A DNA stretch of 16,297 nucleotides from Chloroflexota bacterium (GTDB taxonomy: Bacteria > Chloroflexota > Dormibacteria > Dormibacterales > Dormibacteraceae): contig VBJR01000356.1 of the NCBI GenBank assembly GCA_005880175.1, positions 1-16,297 on the forward strand, in the 5' to 3' direction. The position numbers were made by a program, and so were the translations under genes. The notes under the pieces are model-generated. The model was not told where the DNA came from. It saw nothing but the letters and a program-made list of their open reading frames with translations, and did no database searches. Position 1 is the stretch's first letter. Each line of letters starts with the position of its first letter. Positions 7,116 to 14,545 of this stretch are shown here, in pieces.

Positions 7116-8191
7116 CGAGGCCGGTAGCTGTGCACCGACACACTGTGCTCCTTGAGCCGGTCGAGCCACCGCCGCCGGATCTCGACGAAGTGCGGGATCC
7201 CGCGCGACGGATGGTGGTCGATGTAGTACTCGCCCATGCCCGCCAGCAGCAGGCCCTCGAAGCGGGCGAGCTGGCCGCGCCGCGACCCCCAGATCGCCTT
7301 GCTGATCGCGGCGTCGTCGAGCTCGTCGATGCAGTCGTCCACCTGCTGCAGGCTGGTGAACCGGAGCTCGCGGAGCACGCCGACCCAGACCTCGTAGTTC
7401 GACTCGCCGACCCGCCGCGCGGCGCCGAGCCGGGAGTCCAGGTACGACCGCAGCGCCCCGGACGTCAGCTCGGCCCGGTCCAGCCGGCCCTTGACCACGG
7501 CCTCCGTCGCCACCCGGCGCCGGTGCTGGACCTCCTCCTGGATGGCCTGGAACTCGCGGTCTGCGATCTCCAGCATGCCGGCGACCGCCAGGAAGCGGCG
7601 GCGGACGGACGCGGCGACCGCGTCGGCGCCCTTGTACTCGATGTCGTGCTCGATCTCGGCCCACGCGTGCTGGAGGATGGTCCGGACCTGGATCTCTCCG
7701 ACCAGGCCCGCGAAGCGCCGGTACTCCAGGAGGCTGGTCCGGTTGTCCTTCAGCCGCACCAGGTAGTGGACGCTGGCGTACCCGAAGCGCTCCTCGAGCG
7801 AGAGGCGGTCGAACTTGTCCTCCTGCTCCACGATCTCGAACTGCGCCTCGACGACCGCGCCCACCTCCTCCACGCCGGCGGGCAGGAAGCTGACGACGCG
7901 GACGCCGGCCATGTCCGTGATCTCGCCGAGCGGGTCTTCGTACTTCGGACGGGTCGGGTCGAGCGGGTGGGGCAGGCCGGCCTTCCTGGCGAAGCTGGCG
8001 ATCGTCTTGGCCCGCGCGTCCACCGACTGCGTCTTGACGTCGCTCCCCCGCAGCGCCTCGTCCAGCAGCAGCTTGATGCACTGCGCGAACTCGTGGTAGA
8101 GACTCCGCCTCTCTCGGTACGCGGCGGCGGCCCTCTCCCCGTAGGAAACGGGATCGAAGACCTCCGGGAGGTCACCAGCAGGCATGCTCAT
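7112..8191 (-). CDS. RelA/SpoT-domain (p)ppGpp synthetase-like protein
   Basis: A 359-residue protein with a RelA/SpoT nucleotidyltransferase domain at about residues 55-185 and no HD hydrolase, TGS or ACT domain of long RSH enzymes. The synthetase landmarks are present: [13 protein letters not shown] (basic, nucleotide-binding), [10 protein letters not shown] (Asp93), [10 protein letters not shown] (Tyr138, Ser140, His142) and [18 protein letters not shown] (Glu166, Gln168, Arg170, Glu179). It may therefore transfer pyrophosphate to GTP/GDP or to another nucleotide or tRNA, as single-domain alarmone synthetases do. Residues about 190-359 form a mostly helical, charged extension I do not recognise. 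ATG 8189-8191 has GAAGG 12 bases upstream. It is followed by the coupled aspartokinase-like gene, which suggests amino-acid control of alarmone synthesis. A toxic synthetase of the toxSAS type is an alternative. Confidence 0.88.
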   Translation of the reverse strand: MSMPAGDLPEVFDPVSYGERAAAAYRERRSLYHEFAQCIKLLLDEALRGSDVKTQSVDARAKTIASFARKAGLPHPLDPTRPKYEDPLGEITDMAGVRVVSFLPAGVEEVGAVVEAQFEIVEQEDKFDRLSLEERFGYASVHYLVRLKDNRTSLLEYRRFAGLVGEIQVRTILQHAWAEIEHDIEYKGADAVAASVRRRFLAVAGMLEIADREFQAIQEEVQHRRRVATEAVVKGRLDRAELTSGALRSYLDSRLGAARRVGESNYEVWVGVLRELRFTSLQQVDDCIDELDDAAISKAIWGSRRGQLARFEGLLLAGMGEYYIDHHPSRGIPHFVEIRRRWLDRLKEHSVSVHSYRPR

Positions 8192-8209
8192 GGGGCGTGC
8201 GGACCTTCA

Positions 8210-8215
8210 ATGATA
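8210..8215 (-). promoter_or_regulatory. Possible -10 element for the RelA/SpoT-aspartokinase unit
   Basis: On the minus strand TATCAT (five of six matches to TATAAT) lies 18 bases before the RelA/SpoT-gene ATG in the 81-base gap after the nitrilase-like gene. No good -35 is visible. It would allow the pair to be transcribed apart from the nitrilase-like gene. The gap also holds a weak GC hairpin around GGCCCAC-AAC-GTGGCC (8248-8263), just after the nitrilase-like stop. Confidence 0.3.
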
Positions 8216-8272
8216 CTGGTGGCGGGGCTTGCCTCATGTGCACAGTTGGCCCACAACGTGGCCTCTGGCGGA

Positions 8273-9340
8273 CTACCGTTCCGGCCGCACCCAGATGTCA
8301 CGCTCGTGCATCAGCCGGATCTGCCGCTCGATGACCTGCTCGCGGTACTCGGCGTGCTTCATCGGCGGCCGGTCGAGGTACAGGTTCTTCGGATAGATCG
8401 GCTCGCGGTACAGGAGCTGGTACAGCTCGGTGCGCACGTCCTTGAGCCAGTTGTCCCACTGCGCCCGGGCCCGGTGGTCCCGCAGCGCCTCGACGTCGAT
8501 CACGCCGGCCACGTACGTCGAGCCGGCGCCGTACCGCTGCTGGCCGACGACGTCGCCCTTGTAGTTGATGACGAGCGACTGGCCGCCGAACGTGTCGATG
8601 GCGGTCGTCTCCTCGGGGAACAGGTAGTACGTGCCCATGTTGGGCGCGACCACGTAGAGGTTGTTGTCCAGCGCCCGGGCCCGGCTCTGGATCTCGAACA
8701 TCCCGTTCGCGGTGGCCGGGTGCGGGTACGAGCCCCGGTACAGGACCTCGGCGCCGTTGAGCGCCAGCGCGCGGGCGTTCTCGGGGTAGGAGCCCTCGTT
8801 GGCCATCATGATGCCCAGGCGGCCGATCTCGGTGTCCACCACCGGCCAGAACGCGTCGAGGGTGTTGCCGTACTTCTCGATCCACCAGTCGTAGACGTCG
8901 TGCGGGCACACCGAGTGCTCGACGGGGAACAGGGGCGAGACCTTGTAGTGCTTGAGGATCACCTCGCCCCGCGGGTCGAGGATGAAGCCAACGTTGAAGT
9001 AGCGGTCGGGCATGTCGGGGTGGCGGGCCTTGGCCTGCGCCATCACGTACGCGTCGTACTCGCGGGCGAGCTGGCCCAGGGCCTCGGTCTCCTCGCCCGG
9101 CACGTCGATGGCGCACTCTCGGGCGAACGTGACGTGGTCCAGGTCCAGCACCTCGTCGTTGAAGCCCTGCAGCGCGCCCTCCGGGACGGCGATCAGACGC
9201 ACGGGCAGGTCCAGGCTGGACAGCCACGCGGCGGCCTTCGTCAGGTGCTCGAGGTGCTCCAGGTTGGCGCGGATGTCGGACCGCTTCCGGATGCCACGGA
9301 CCGTGGGGATGAGACCCACCGCGGTGTACGGCTTGATCAT
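8273..9340 (-). CDS. Nitrilase-superfamily protein lacking the catalytic cysteine
   Basis: A 355-residue carbon-nitrogen hydrolase fold protein. Two members of the Glu-Lys-Cys triad are in place: Glu54 in [10 protein letters not shown] and Lys133 in [11 protein letters not shown]. At the nucleophile segment, where relatives read like ICYEGRYPE or ICNEGSFPE, this protein reads [12 protein letters not shown]: the codon is GCC, Ala180, not Cys. The rest of the fold is well kept ([37 protein letters not shown]), so the gene is not decaying. It could be a non-hydrolytic member with a binding or scaffold role, or use another nucleophile. ATG 9338-9340 starts the conserved [13 protein letters not shown] segment. 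No Shine-Dalgarno precedes it. It is divergent from the trpB-like gene with only 30 bases between. Confidence 0.88.
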   Translation of the reverse strand: MIKPYTAVGLIPTVRGIRKRSDIRANLEHLEHLTKAAAWLSSLDLPVRLIAVPEGALQGFNDEVLDLDHVTFARECAIDVPGEETEALGQLAREYDAYVMAQAKARHPDMPDRYFNVGFILDPRGEVILKHYKVSPLFPVEHSVCPHDVYDWWIEKYGNTLDAFWPVVDTEIGRLGIMMANEGSYPENARALALNGAEVLYRGSYPHPATANGMFEIQSRARALDNNLYVVAPNMGTYYLFPEETTAIDTFGGQSLVINYKGDVVGQQRYGAGSTYVAGVIDVEALRDHRARAQWDNWLKDVRTELYQLLYREPIYPKNLYLDRPPMKHAEYREQVIERQIRLMHERDIWVRPER

Positions 9341-9359
9341 GGGCACTACAGTGACACGC

Positions 9360-9365
9360 AGGAGG
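9360..9365 (+). promoter_or_regulatory. Strong ribosome binding site of the trpB-like gene
   Basis: AGGAGG, a full Shine-Dalgarno match, ends 5 bases before the ATG at 9371 and fixes that start against the many in-frame upstream alternatives. It lies in the 30-base gap to the divergent nitrilase-like gene. A TANNNT (TACAGT, 9347-9352) just upstream could be the -10, though no -35 is seen. Confidence 0.85.
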
Positions 9366-9370
9366 TGCTC

Positions 9371-10732
9371 ATGAAGAAGGTCCTGCTGTCCGAGGAAGAT
9401 CTCCCCCAGCGCTGGTACAACATCCTGCCCGACCTGCCGGCGCCCCCCGCGCCCTACCTGCACCCGGCGACGCTCCAGCCGCTGGGCCCCGACGACCTGG
9501 CGCCCATCTTCCCCCAGGCGATCATCGCCCAGGAGATGTCGCAGGAGCGCTGGATCGAGATCCCCGACCAGGTCCGCGACATCTACCGGATCTGGCGGCC
9601 GACCCCGCTGTACCGGGCGGAGCGGCTGGAGAAGGCGCTGGACACCTCCGCGCGCATCTACTTCAAGTACGAGGGCGGCTCACCGGCCGGCTCGCACAAG
9701 CCGAACACGGCCGTGGCGCAGGCGTACTACAACGCCCAGGAGGGCGTGAAGCGGCTGACCACCGAGACCGGGGCCGGCCAGTGGGGCTCGGCGCTCGCGT
9801 TCGCGGGCGGCCTCTTCGGCCTCGAGGTGACCGTGTACATGGTCAGGGTCTCCTACGACCAGAAGCCGTACCGGCGCGCCCTGATGGAGACGTGGGGCGC
9901 GACCGTGTACCCGTCGCCCACCGACCGGACGAACTCCGGCCGCGGCATCCTGGCGAAGGACCCGGACTCGCCCGGCAGCCTGGGCATCGCCATCAGCGAG
10001 GCGGTCGAGGACGCGGCCACCCGCGAGGACTCGAAGTACTCGCTCGGCTCCGTCGTCAACCACGTGCTCCTGCACCAGACGGTCATCGGGCAGGAGGCCA
10101 GGAAGCAGATGGAGCTGACCGGCGACTACCCGGACGTCGTGATCGGCTGCGTCGGCGGCGGCTCGAACTACGCCGGCCTGGCGTACCCGTTCATGGCCGA
10201 CCGCCTCTCCGGCGAGCGGCCGGACACGCGGTTCATCGCGGCCGAACCCGCGGCCTGCCCGACGCTGACCCGGGGCGTGTACGGCTACGACTTCGGCGAC
10301 ACGGCCGGGGTGGGTCCGATCGTCCGGATGCACACGCTCGGTCACAACTTCGTGCCCGACCCCATCCACGCGGGCGGCCTGCGCTACCACGGCGACGCGC
10401 CGTCGCTGTGCCTGCTGGTCGAGCACGGCCTGATCGAGGCCCGCGCGTACCCGCAGAACGAGTGCTTCGCCGAGGCCGTCCGCTTCGCCCGCGCCGAGGG
10501 CTTCCTGCCCGCGCCGGAGCCCTCGCACGCGCTCCGTGCGGTGGCCCAGGAGGCGGCGGCCGCCCGCGAGGCGGGCGACAACCGGGTGATCCTGTTCGGC
10601 CTCTGCGGGCACGGCCACTTCGACATGTCGGCGTACGACGCGTACCTGGCCGGCCGCCTGGAGGACCTGGAGCTGCCCCAGGCCCGCATCGACGCCGCGG
10701 TGGAGGAGTTGCCGAAGGCCCCCGTGGGGTAG
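9371..10732 (+). CDS. Tryptophan synthase beta chain, TrpB2-type
   Basis: A 453-residue PLP enzyme of the TrpB2 (trpB-related) subfamily, longer than the usual ~400-residue TrpB1. The PLP Lys is Lys110 in [15 protein letters not shown], the catalytic Glu is Glu132 in TETGAGQWG, and the phosphate-binding loop is [11 protein letters not shown] (about 259-269). TrpB2 enzymes condense indole with serine or a serine derivative without an attached alpha chain; no trpA or other trp gene is nearby. Salvage of indole is the usual explanation, and some TrpB2 enzymes use O-phosphoserine. The start is set by AGGAGG 5 bases before the ATG. It heads a plus-strand run with the SNF2 gene 10 bases downstream, an odd partnership. 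It is divergent from the nitrilase-like gene, suggesting a shared regulatory gap. Confidence 0.93.
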   Translation: MKKVLLSEEDLPQRWYNILPDLPAPPAPYLHPATLQPLGPDDLAPIFPQAIIAQEMSQERWIEIPDQVRDIYRIWRPTPLYRAERLEKALDTSARIYFKYEGGSPAGSHKPNTAVAQAYYNAQEGVKRLTTETGAGQWGSALAFAGGLFGLEVTVYMVRVSYDQKPYRRALMETWGATVYPSPTDRTNSGRGILAKDPDSPGSLGIAISEAVEDAATREDSKYSLGSVVNHVLLHQTVIGQEARKQMELTGDYPDVVIGCVGGGSNYAGLAYPFMADRLSGERPDTRFIAAEPAACPTLTRGVYGYDFGDTAGVGPIVRMHTLGHNFVPDPIHAGGLRYHGDAPSLCLLVEHGLIEARAYPQNECFAEAVRFARAEGFLPAPEPSHALRAVAQEAAAAREAGDNRVILFGLCGHGHFDMSAYDAYLAGRLEDLELPQARIDAAVEELPKAPVG

Positions 10733-10742
10733 AACTCACCGC

Positions 10743-13675
10743 GTGGCGGTGCTGCACGGGACCTGGGGCGCGGGTGCGCGGCTGTGCGTCTGGGGCGAGG
10801 ACGACGCTCCGGACGTGGCCCGCGCCCGCGGCCTCCACCCGTTCGCGTGCGACGAGGAGACCCTGCGCCGGCTCGTGGCGGAGCGCGCGCGCGTCTGCAC
10901 CGACCCGGCGCGCCTGACCCTGCTCCTGCCCAGCCGCCGGGACGGGCCGCTGCCCTCGCCCGAGCTGGGCCACCCGGCCCGGCCGGGCGCCGCGCCGCCC
11001 CGGCTCCAGCCCTGGCAGGTGCCCGCCCTCGCCCTGGAGCCGGACCCGGCGCTCGACCTCCTGCTGGCGCTGGCCGGCGACCCCGCCTCCACCGCCTCGC
11101 TGCGCTTCCTGGCCGCCACGGCCAAGCTGGCCCTCGAGCTGGTCGCCCGGGGCCGGGTCGTGCCGGCGCTGGAGCCCGAGGGCGCCGGCTACGTGGCCCG
11201 CTGGCGCGTGTCGCCGGAGCCCGAGGACACGCGCCGGCTGCGCCTGCTCGGCACGGCGATGCCGCCCGTGGTCAGGGCCGAGGCGCCGGGCACCCGGGCG
11301 GCCGGCCCGCCGCCGAGGCGTGGGTGCGGGCGCTCACCGGCCAGCGGCCGCACGTGGACGCCGACGTGATCGGGCTGGCCGCGCTGGAGCGGCGGCTGGA
11401 CGGCTGGCGCGGCCCGGCCCCGCCGGCGGCCGACGGGCTGCGGCTGTGCTTCCGGGTCGTGCCGCCGGCGGACGGCCGTGGCAAGCGGCCGTGGCGGGTC
11501 GAGTTCCTGCTCCAGGCGCCGGACGACCCCAGCCTGCTCGTGCCCGCCGCCGAGGTCTGGCGGACCGCCGGCCGGCTGGTCGCGTTCGAGCGCGTGGTGG
11601 ACCAGCCGCAGGAGCGCCTGCTGGCCGAGCTGGGCCGCGCCGGCCGCCTGGCGCCGGCACTGGACGAGGCGCTGGTCTCGGCCCGGCCCACGGAGCTGCC
11701 GCTCGACGCCGCCGGCGCCTATCGGTTCCTGCGCGAGGACGCCACCGTGCTCGCGCACTCGGGCTTCGGCGTCCTGGTGCCGCCGTGGTGGCACGAGCCG
11801 CAGGCCCGCCTCGGGCTGCGGCTGCGCGCGCGGCCGGCGCCCGGCACGGCGGGCGTGGCCGTCGCCGCCGCCACCCCGGGCCGGCTGGGCCTGGAGGCGC
11901 TGTGCGAGTACGAGTGGGAGGCGGCCCTCGGCGACGAGGCGCTGCGGCCCGAGGAGCTGCGCGAGCTGGCGCGCCTGAAGGTGCCGCTGGTCCAGGTGCG
12001 CGGGCGCTGGGTCGAGCTGCGGCCGGAGGAGCTGACCGCAGCGCTCGCGCTGCTCGACCAGCCGGCAGAGGAGCGCCGCATGACGCTGGCCGACCTGCTC
12101 CGGGCCAGCATCGGCCTGGACTCCGGGGAGGGACCGCCGGTCGTGGCCGTCGAGGCGGAGGGCTGGGTCGGCGAGCTGCTGGCCGGGGCGTCCGAGCGCC
12201 GCTTCGCCGCCGAGCCCACCCCGGCCGGGTTCCACGGCGACCTGCGGCCGTACCAGGAGCGCGGGCTGGCGTGGCTGCGGTTCCTGGGCGACCTCGGCCT
12301 GGGCGCCTGCCTGGCCGACGACATGGGCCTGGGCAAGACGATCCAGCTCCTCGCGCTGCTGGTCGCCGAGCGCGACGCCGGCGAGGCCCGGGCTCCGACC
12401 CTGCTGGTCTGCCCGATGTCGGTCGTCGGCAACTGGCAGCGCGAGGCCGAGCGGTTCGCGCCCGGGCTGCGCGTCCACGTCCACCACGGCCAGGGCCGGC
12501 AGGGCGGCGAGCAGCTCGCGGAGGCCGTCCGCGACCGCGACCTCGTCGTCACCACGTACGGGCTGGCGGTCCGCGACCAGGAGGCGCTGAGCGCGGTGGA
12601 GTGGGGACGCGTCGTGCTGGACGAGGCGCAGAACGTCAAGAACAGCGCGGCCCGGCAGGCGCAGGCGGTCCGCTCGCTGCGCGCGCCCCGCCGGGTGGCC
12701 CTCACCGGGACACCGGTCGAGAACCGCCTGGCCGAGCTGTGGTCGATCATGCAGTTCCTCAACCCGGGCCTGCTCGGCTCGGCGTCGGACTTCCGGCGCC
12801 GCTTCGCCGTCCCGGTCGAGCGCTACCAGGACGACGAGGCGGCGGACCTGCTCCGGAAGCTGACCGGCCCGTTCGTCCTGCGCCGGCTGAAGACCGACCG
12901 CAGCATCATCGCCGACCTTCCCGAGAAGGTCGACATGAAGGTCTACTGCAACATCACTCGCGAGCAGGCCACCCTGTACCAGGCAGTGCTCGACGACATG
13001 CTGGCCAGGATCGAGGCCGCCGGCGAGGACATCGAGCGCCGGGGCCTGGTGCTGGCGACGATGATGAAGCTCAAACAGGTGCTCAACCACCCGCTCCAGC
13101 TGCTCCGCGACGGCTCCCGGCTCGAGGGACGCTCGGGCAAGCTGGCGCGCCTGGAGGAGATCCTCGAGGAGGTGATGGCCGAGGGCGACCGGGCCCTGCT
13201 GTTCACGCAGTTCGCCGAGATGGGCGACCTGCTCCGCCGGCACCTGCGCGAGCGGCTGGGCCGGGAGGTGCCGTTCCTCCACGGCGGCACCCCGAGGCGG
13301 GCGCGCGACGAGATGGTCGCGTGGTTCCAGTCGCCGGCCGGCCCGCCCGTCCTGATCCTGTCACTGAAGGCGGGCGGCATCGGGCTCAACCTGACGGCCG
13401 CCAACCACGTCGTCCACTTCGACCGCTGGTGGAACCCGGCCGTCGAGGACCAGGCGACCGACCGCGCGTTCCGCATCGGCCAGCGCCGCGACGTCCAGGT
13501 GCGCAAGCTGATCTGCGTCGGCACGCTGGAGGAGCGCATCGACCGGATGATCGAGGACAAGCGCGAGCTGGCGGAGCGCATCGTGGGCACCGGCGAGGGC
13601 TGGCTGACGGAGCTGTCCACCGACCAGCTGCGCGAGCTCGTGGCGCTGTCGACCGAGGCAGTGGCGGAGGCGTAG
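10743..13675 (+). CDS. SNF2-family DEAD/DEAH helicase, reading frame broken near 11300
   Basis: A SWI2/SNF2-type ATPase that would use ATP to move along or remodel DNA. GTG 10743 opens MAVLHGTWGAGARLCVWGED, typical of the N-terminus of this bacterial family. That frame carries sensible protein to about 11300 (VVRAEAPGTRAAGP) and stops at 11367-11369. From about 11305 the protein continues one base back (PAAEAWVRALTGQ). Together they make about 976 residues, the expected length. In the second frame: an SNF2-associated region (LARLKVPLVQVRGRWVELR, about 11965-12020), Walker A DDMGLGKTIQ (about 12316-12345), DEAQ box (12620-12631), LTGTPVENRLAELW (from 12701), and helicase C motifs including QATDRAFRIGQ (13451-13483). 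A 1-base loss in the GC-rich stretch 11295-11320 explains the break: sequencing error, or inactivation. It precedes the SWIM gene by one base. Confidence 0.88.
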
Positions 13676-13676
13676 G

Positions 13677-14543
13677 GTGGACGGCGACCAGTTCTGGCGG
13701 CGCGAGCGTCCCACCGCGCCCCTGCCGGTGGACAGCGGGCTCCGGGCGCGCAGCCGGCGCGGCGACATCGGCGAGACGTGGTGGTCCCGCCGCTTCATCG
13801 CGATCCTGGAGTCGTTCGGCCTCGGCTCGCGCCTGGAGCGCGGCCGCAACTACGCGCGGCGCGGCCAGGTGCTCGACCTCGAGGTCCGCAAGGGCCTGGT
13901 CGAGGCGCGGGTGCAGGGCTCGCGGGTCCGCCCGTACCGGGTCCAGCTCGGCGTGCAGACCCTGACGGAGGACGACTGGACCCGGGCGGAGCGCGCGATG
14001 GCGGCCAAGGCCGTGTTCGCGGCCAAGCTGCTGGCGGGCGAGATGCCGCGCGACATCGAGGAGACGTTCGCGGCGAGCCGGCTGTCGCTGTTCCCGACGT
14101 CGGCGAGCCAGCTCTCCAGCTCGTGCACGTGCCCGGACGCGATCAAGCCGTGCAAGCACGTGGCCGCTGTCTTCTACCTGCTGGCCGAGGCGTTCGATCG
14201 CGACCCGTTCCTGGTGTTCACGTGGCGCGGCCGGCCGCGCGAGGAGCTGCTGGAGCGGCTCGCCGCGCTGCGCCGGCCGGCCCGGCGCGCTCCCGCGCCG
14301 GAAGCCGGGCCCGAGGTGGTGGCCGAGCCCACGCTGGAGGACGCGCTGGACCGGTTCTGGGAGGCCGGCCCGGAGCTGGACCGGGTCCGCGCGCGGCCGT
14401 GGGCGGCCGGCGCCCCGGACGCCGCCATCCGCCAGCTCGGCCCGATCGGCGTCACGGTGCGCGGCGCCGACCTGGCGGACCTGCTCGCCGCGGCCTGCCG
14501 CACGCTCGCGGCGGCCGCGCAGCGCCGGGCGCTCGGCGAGTAG
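13677..14543 (+). CDS. SWIM zinc-finger protein, SNF2 partner
   Basis: A 288-residue protein with a SWIM zinc-binding motif CxC-x6-CxH: Cys150, Cys152, Cys159 and His161 (SSCTCPDAIKPCKHVAAVF), preceded by a conserved N-terminal region (GDIGETWWSRRFIAILE, about 29-45) seen in bacterial SWIM proteins. The C-terminal part after about 185 is Ala/Arg/Glu-rich and variable. SWIM domains bind nucleic acid or protein. In many bacteria they sit beside SNF2 helicases, and the two are predicted to act together on DNA. GTG 13677 has GGAGG 6 bases upstream and follows the helicase stop by one base, so the two are surely cotranscribed and probably coupled. The actual cellular task is not known. Confidence 0.9.
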   Translation: MDGDQFWRRERPTAPLPVDSGLRARSRRGDIGETWWSRRFIAILESFGLGSRLERGRNYARRGQVLDLEVRKGLVEARVQGSRVRPYRVQLGVQTLTEDDWTRAERAMAAKAVFAAKLLAGEMPRDIEETFAASRLSLFPTSASQLSSSCTCPDAIKPCKHVAAVFYLLAEAFDRDPFLVFTWRGRPREELLERLAALRRPARRAPAPEAGPEVVAEPTLEDALDRFWEAGPELDRVRARPWAAGAPDAAIRQLGPIGVTVRGADLADLLAAACRTLAAAAQRRALGE

Positions 14544-14545
14544 CG

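Noticed and set aside
7116..8081. Upstream extension of the aspartokinase-like frame
   Set aside because: It lies inside the RelA/SpoT gene in another frame and reads as Arg/Gly/Pro-rich noise. The family N-terminus begins at ATG 7115 (RLLVQKYG).
8247..8263. Possible terminator after the nitrilase-like gene
   Set aside because: Short stem with a bulge and no T-tract. Read-through into the RelA/SpoT gene cannot be excluded.
7100..9370. Upstream extension of the trpB-like frame on the plus strand
   Set aside because: Antisense to the RelA/SpoT and nitrilase-like genes. The AGGAGG and the TrpB2 N-terminus place the start at 9371.
9341..9463. Longer nitrilase-like start up to 9463
   Set aside because: It would overlap the beginning of the trpB-like gene and adds residues without family similarity. 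The ATG at 9338-9340 opens the conserved strand.
11189..13282. 697-codon minus-strand frame opposite the SNF2 gene
   Set aside because: Shadow of the helicase codons. The plus strand has Walker A, DEAQ and helicase C motifs.
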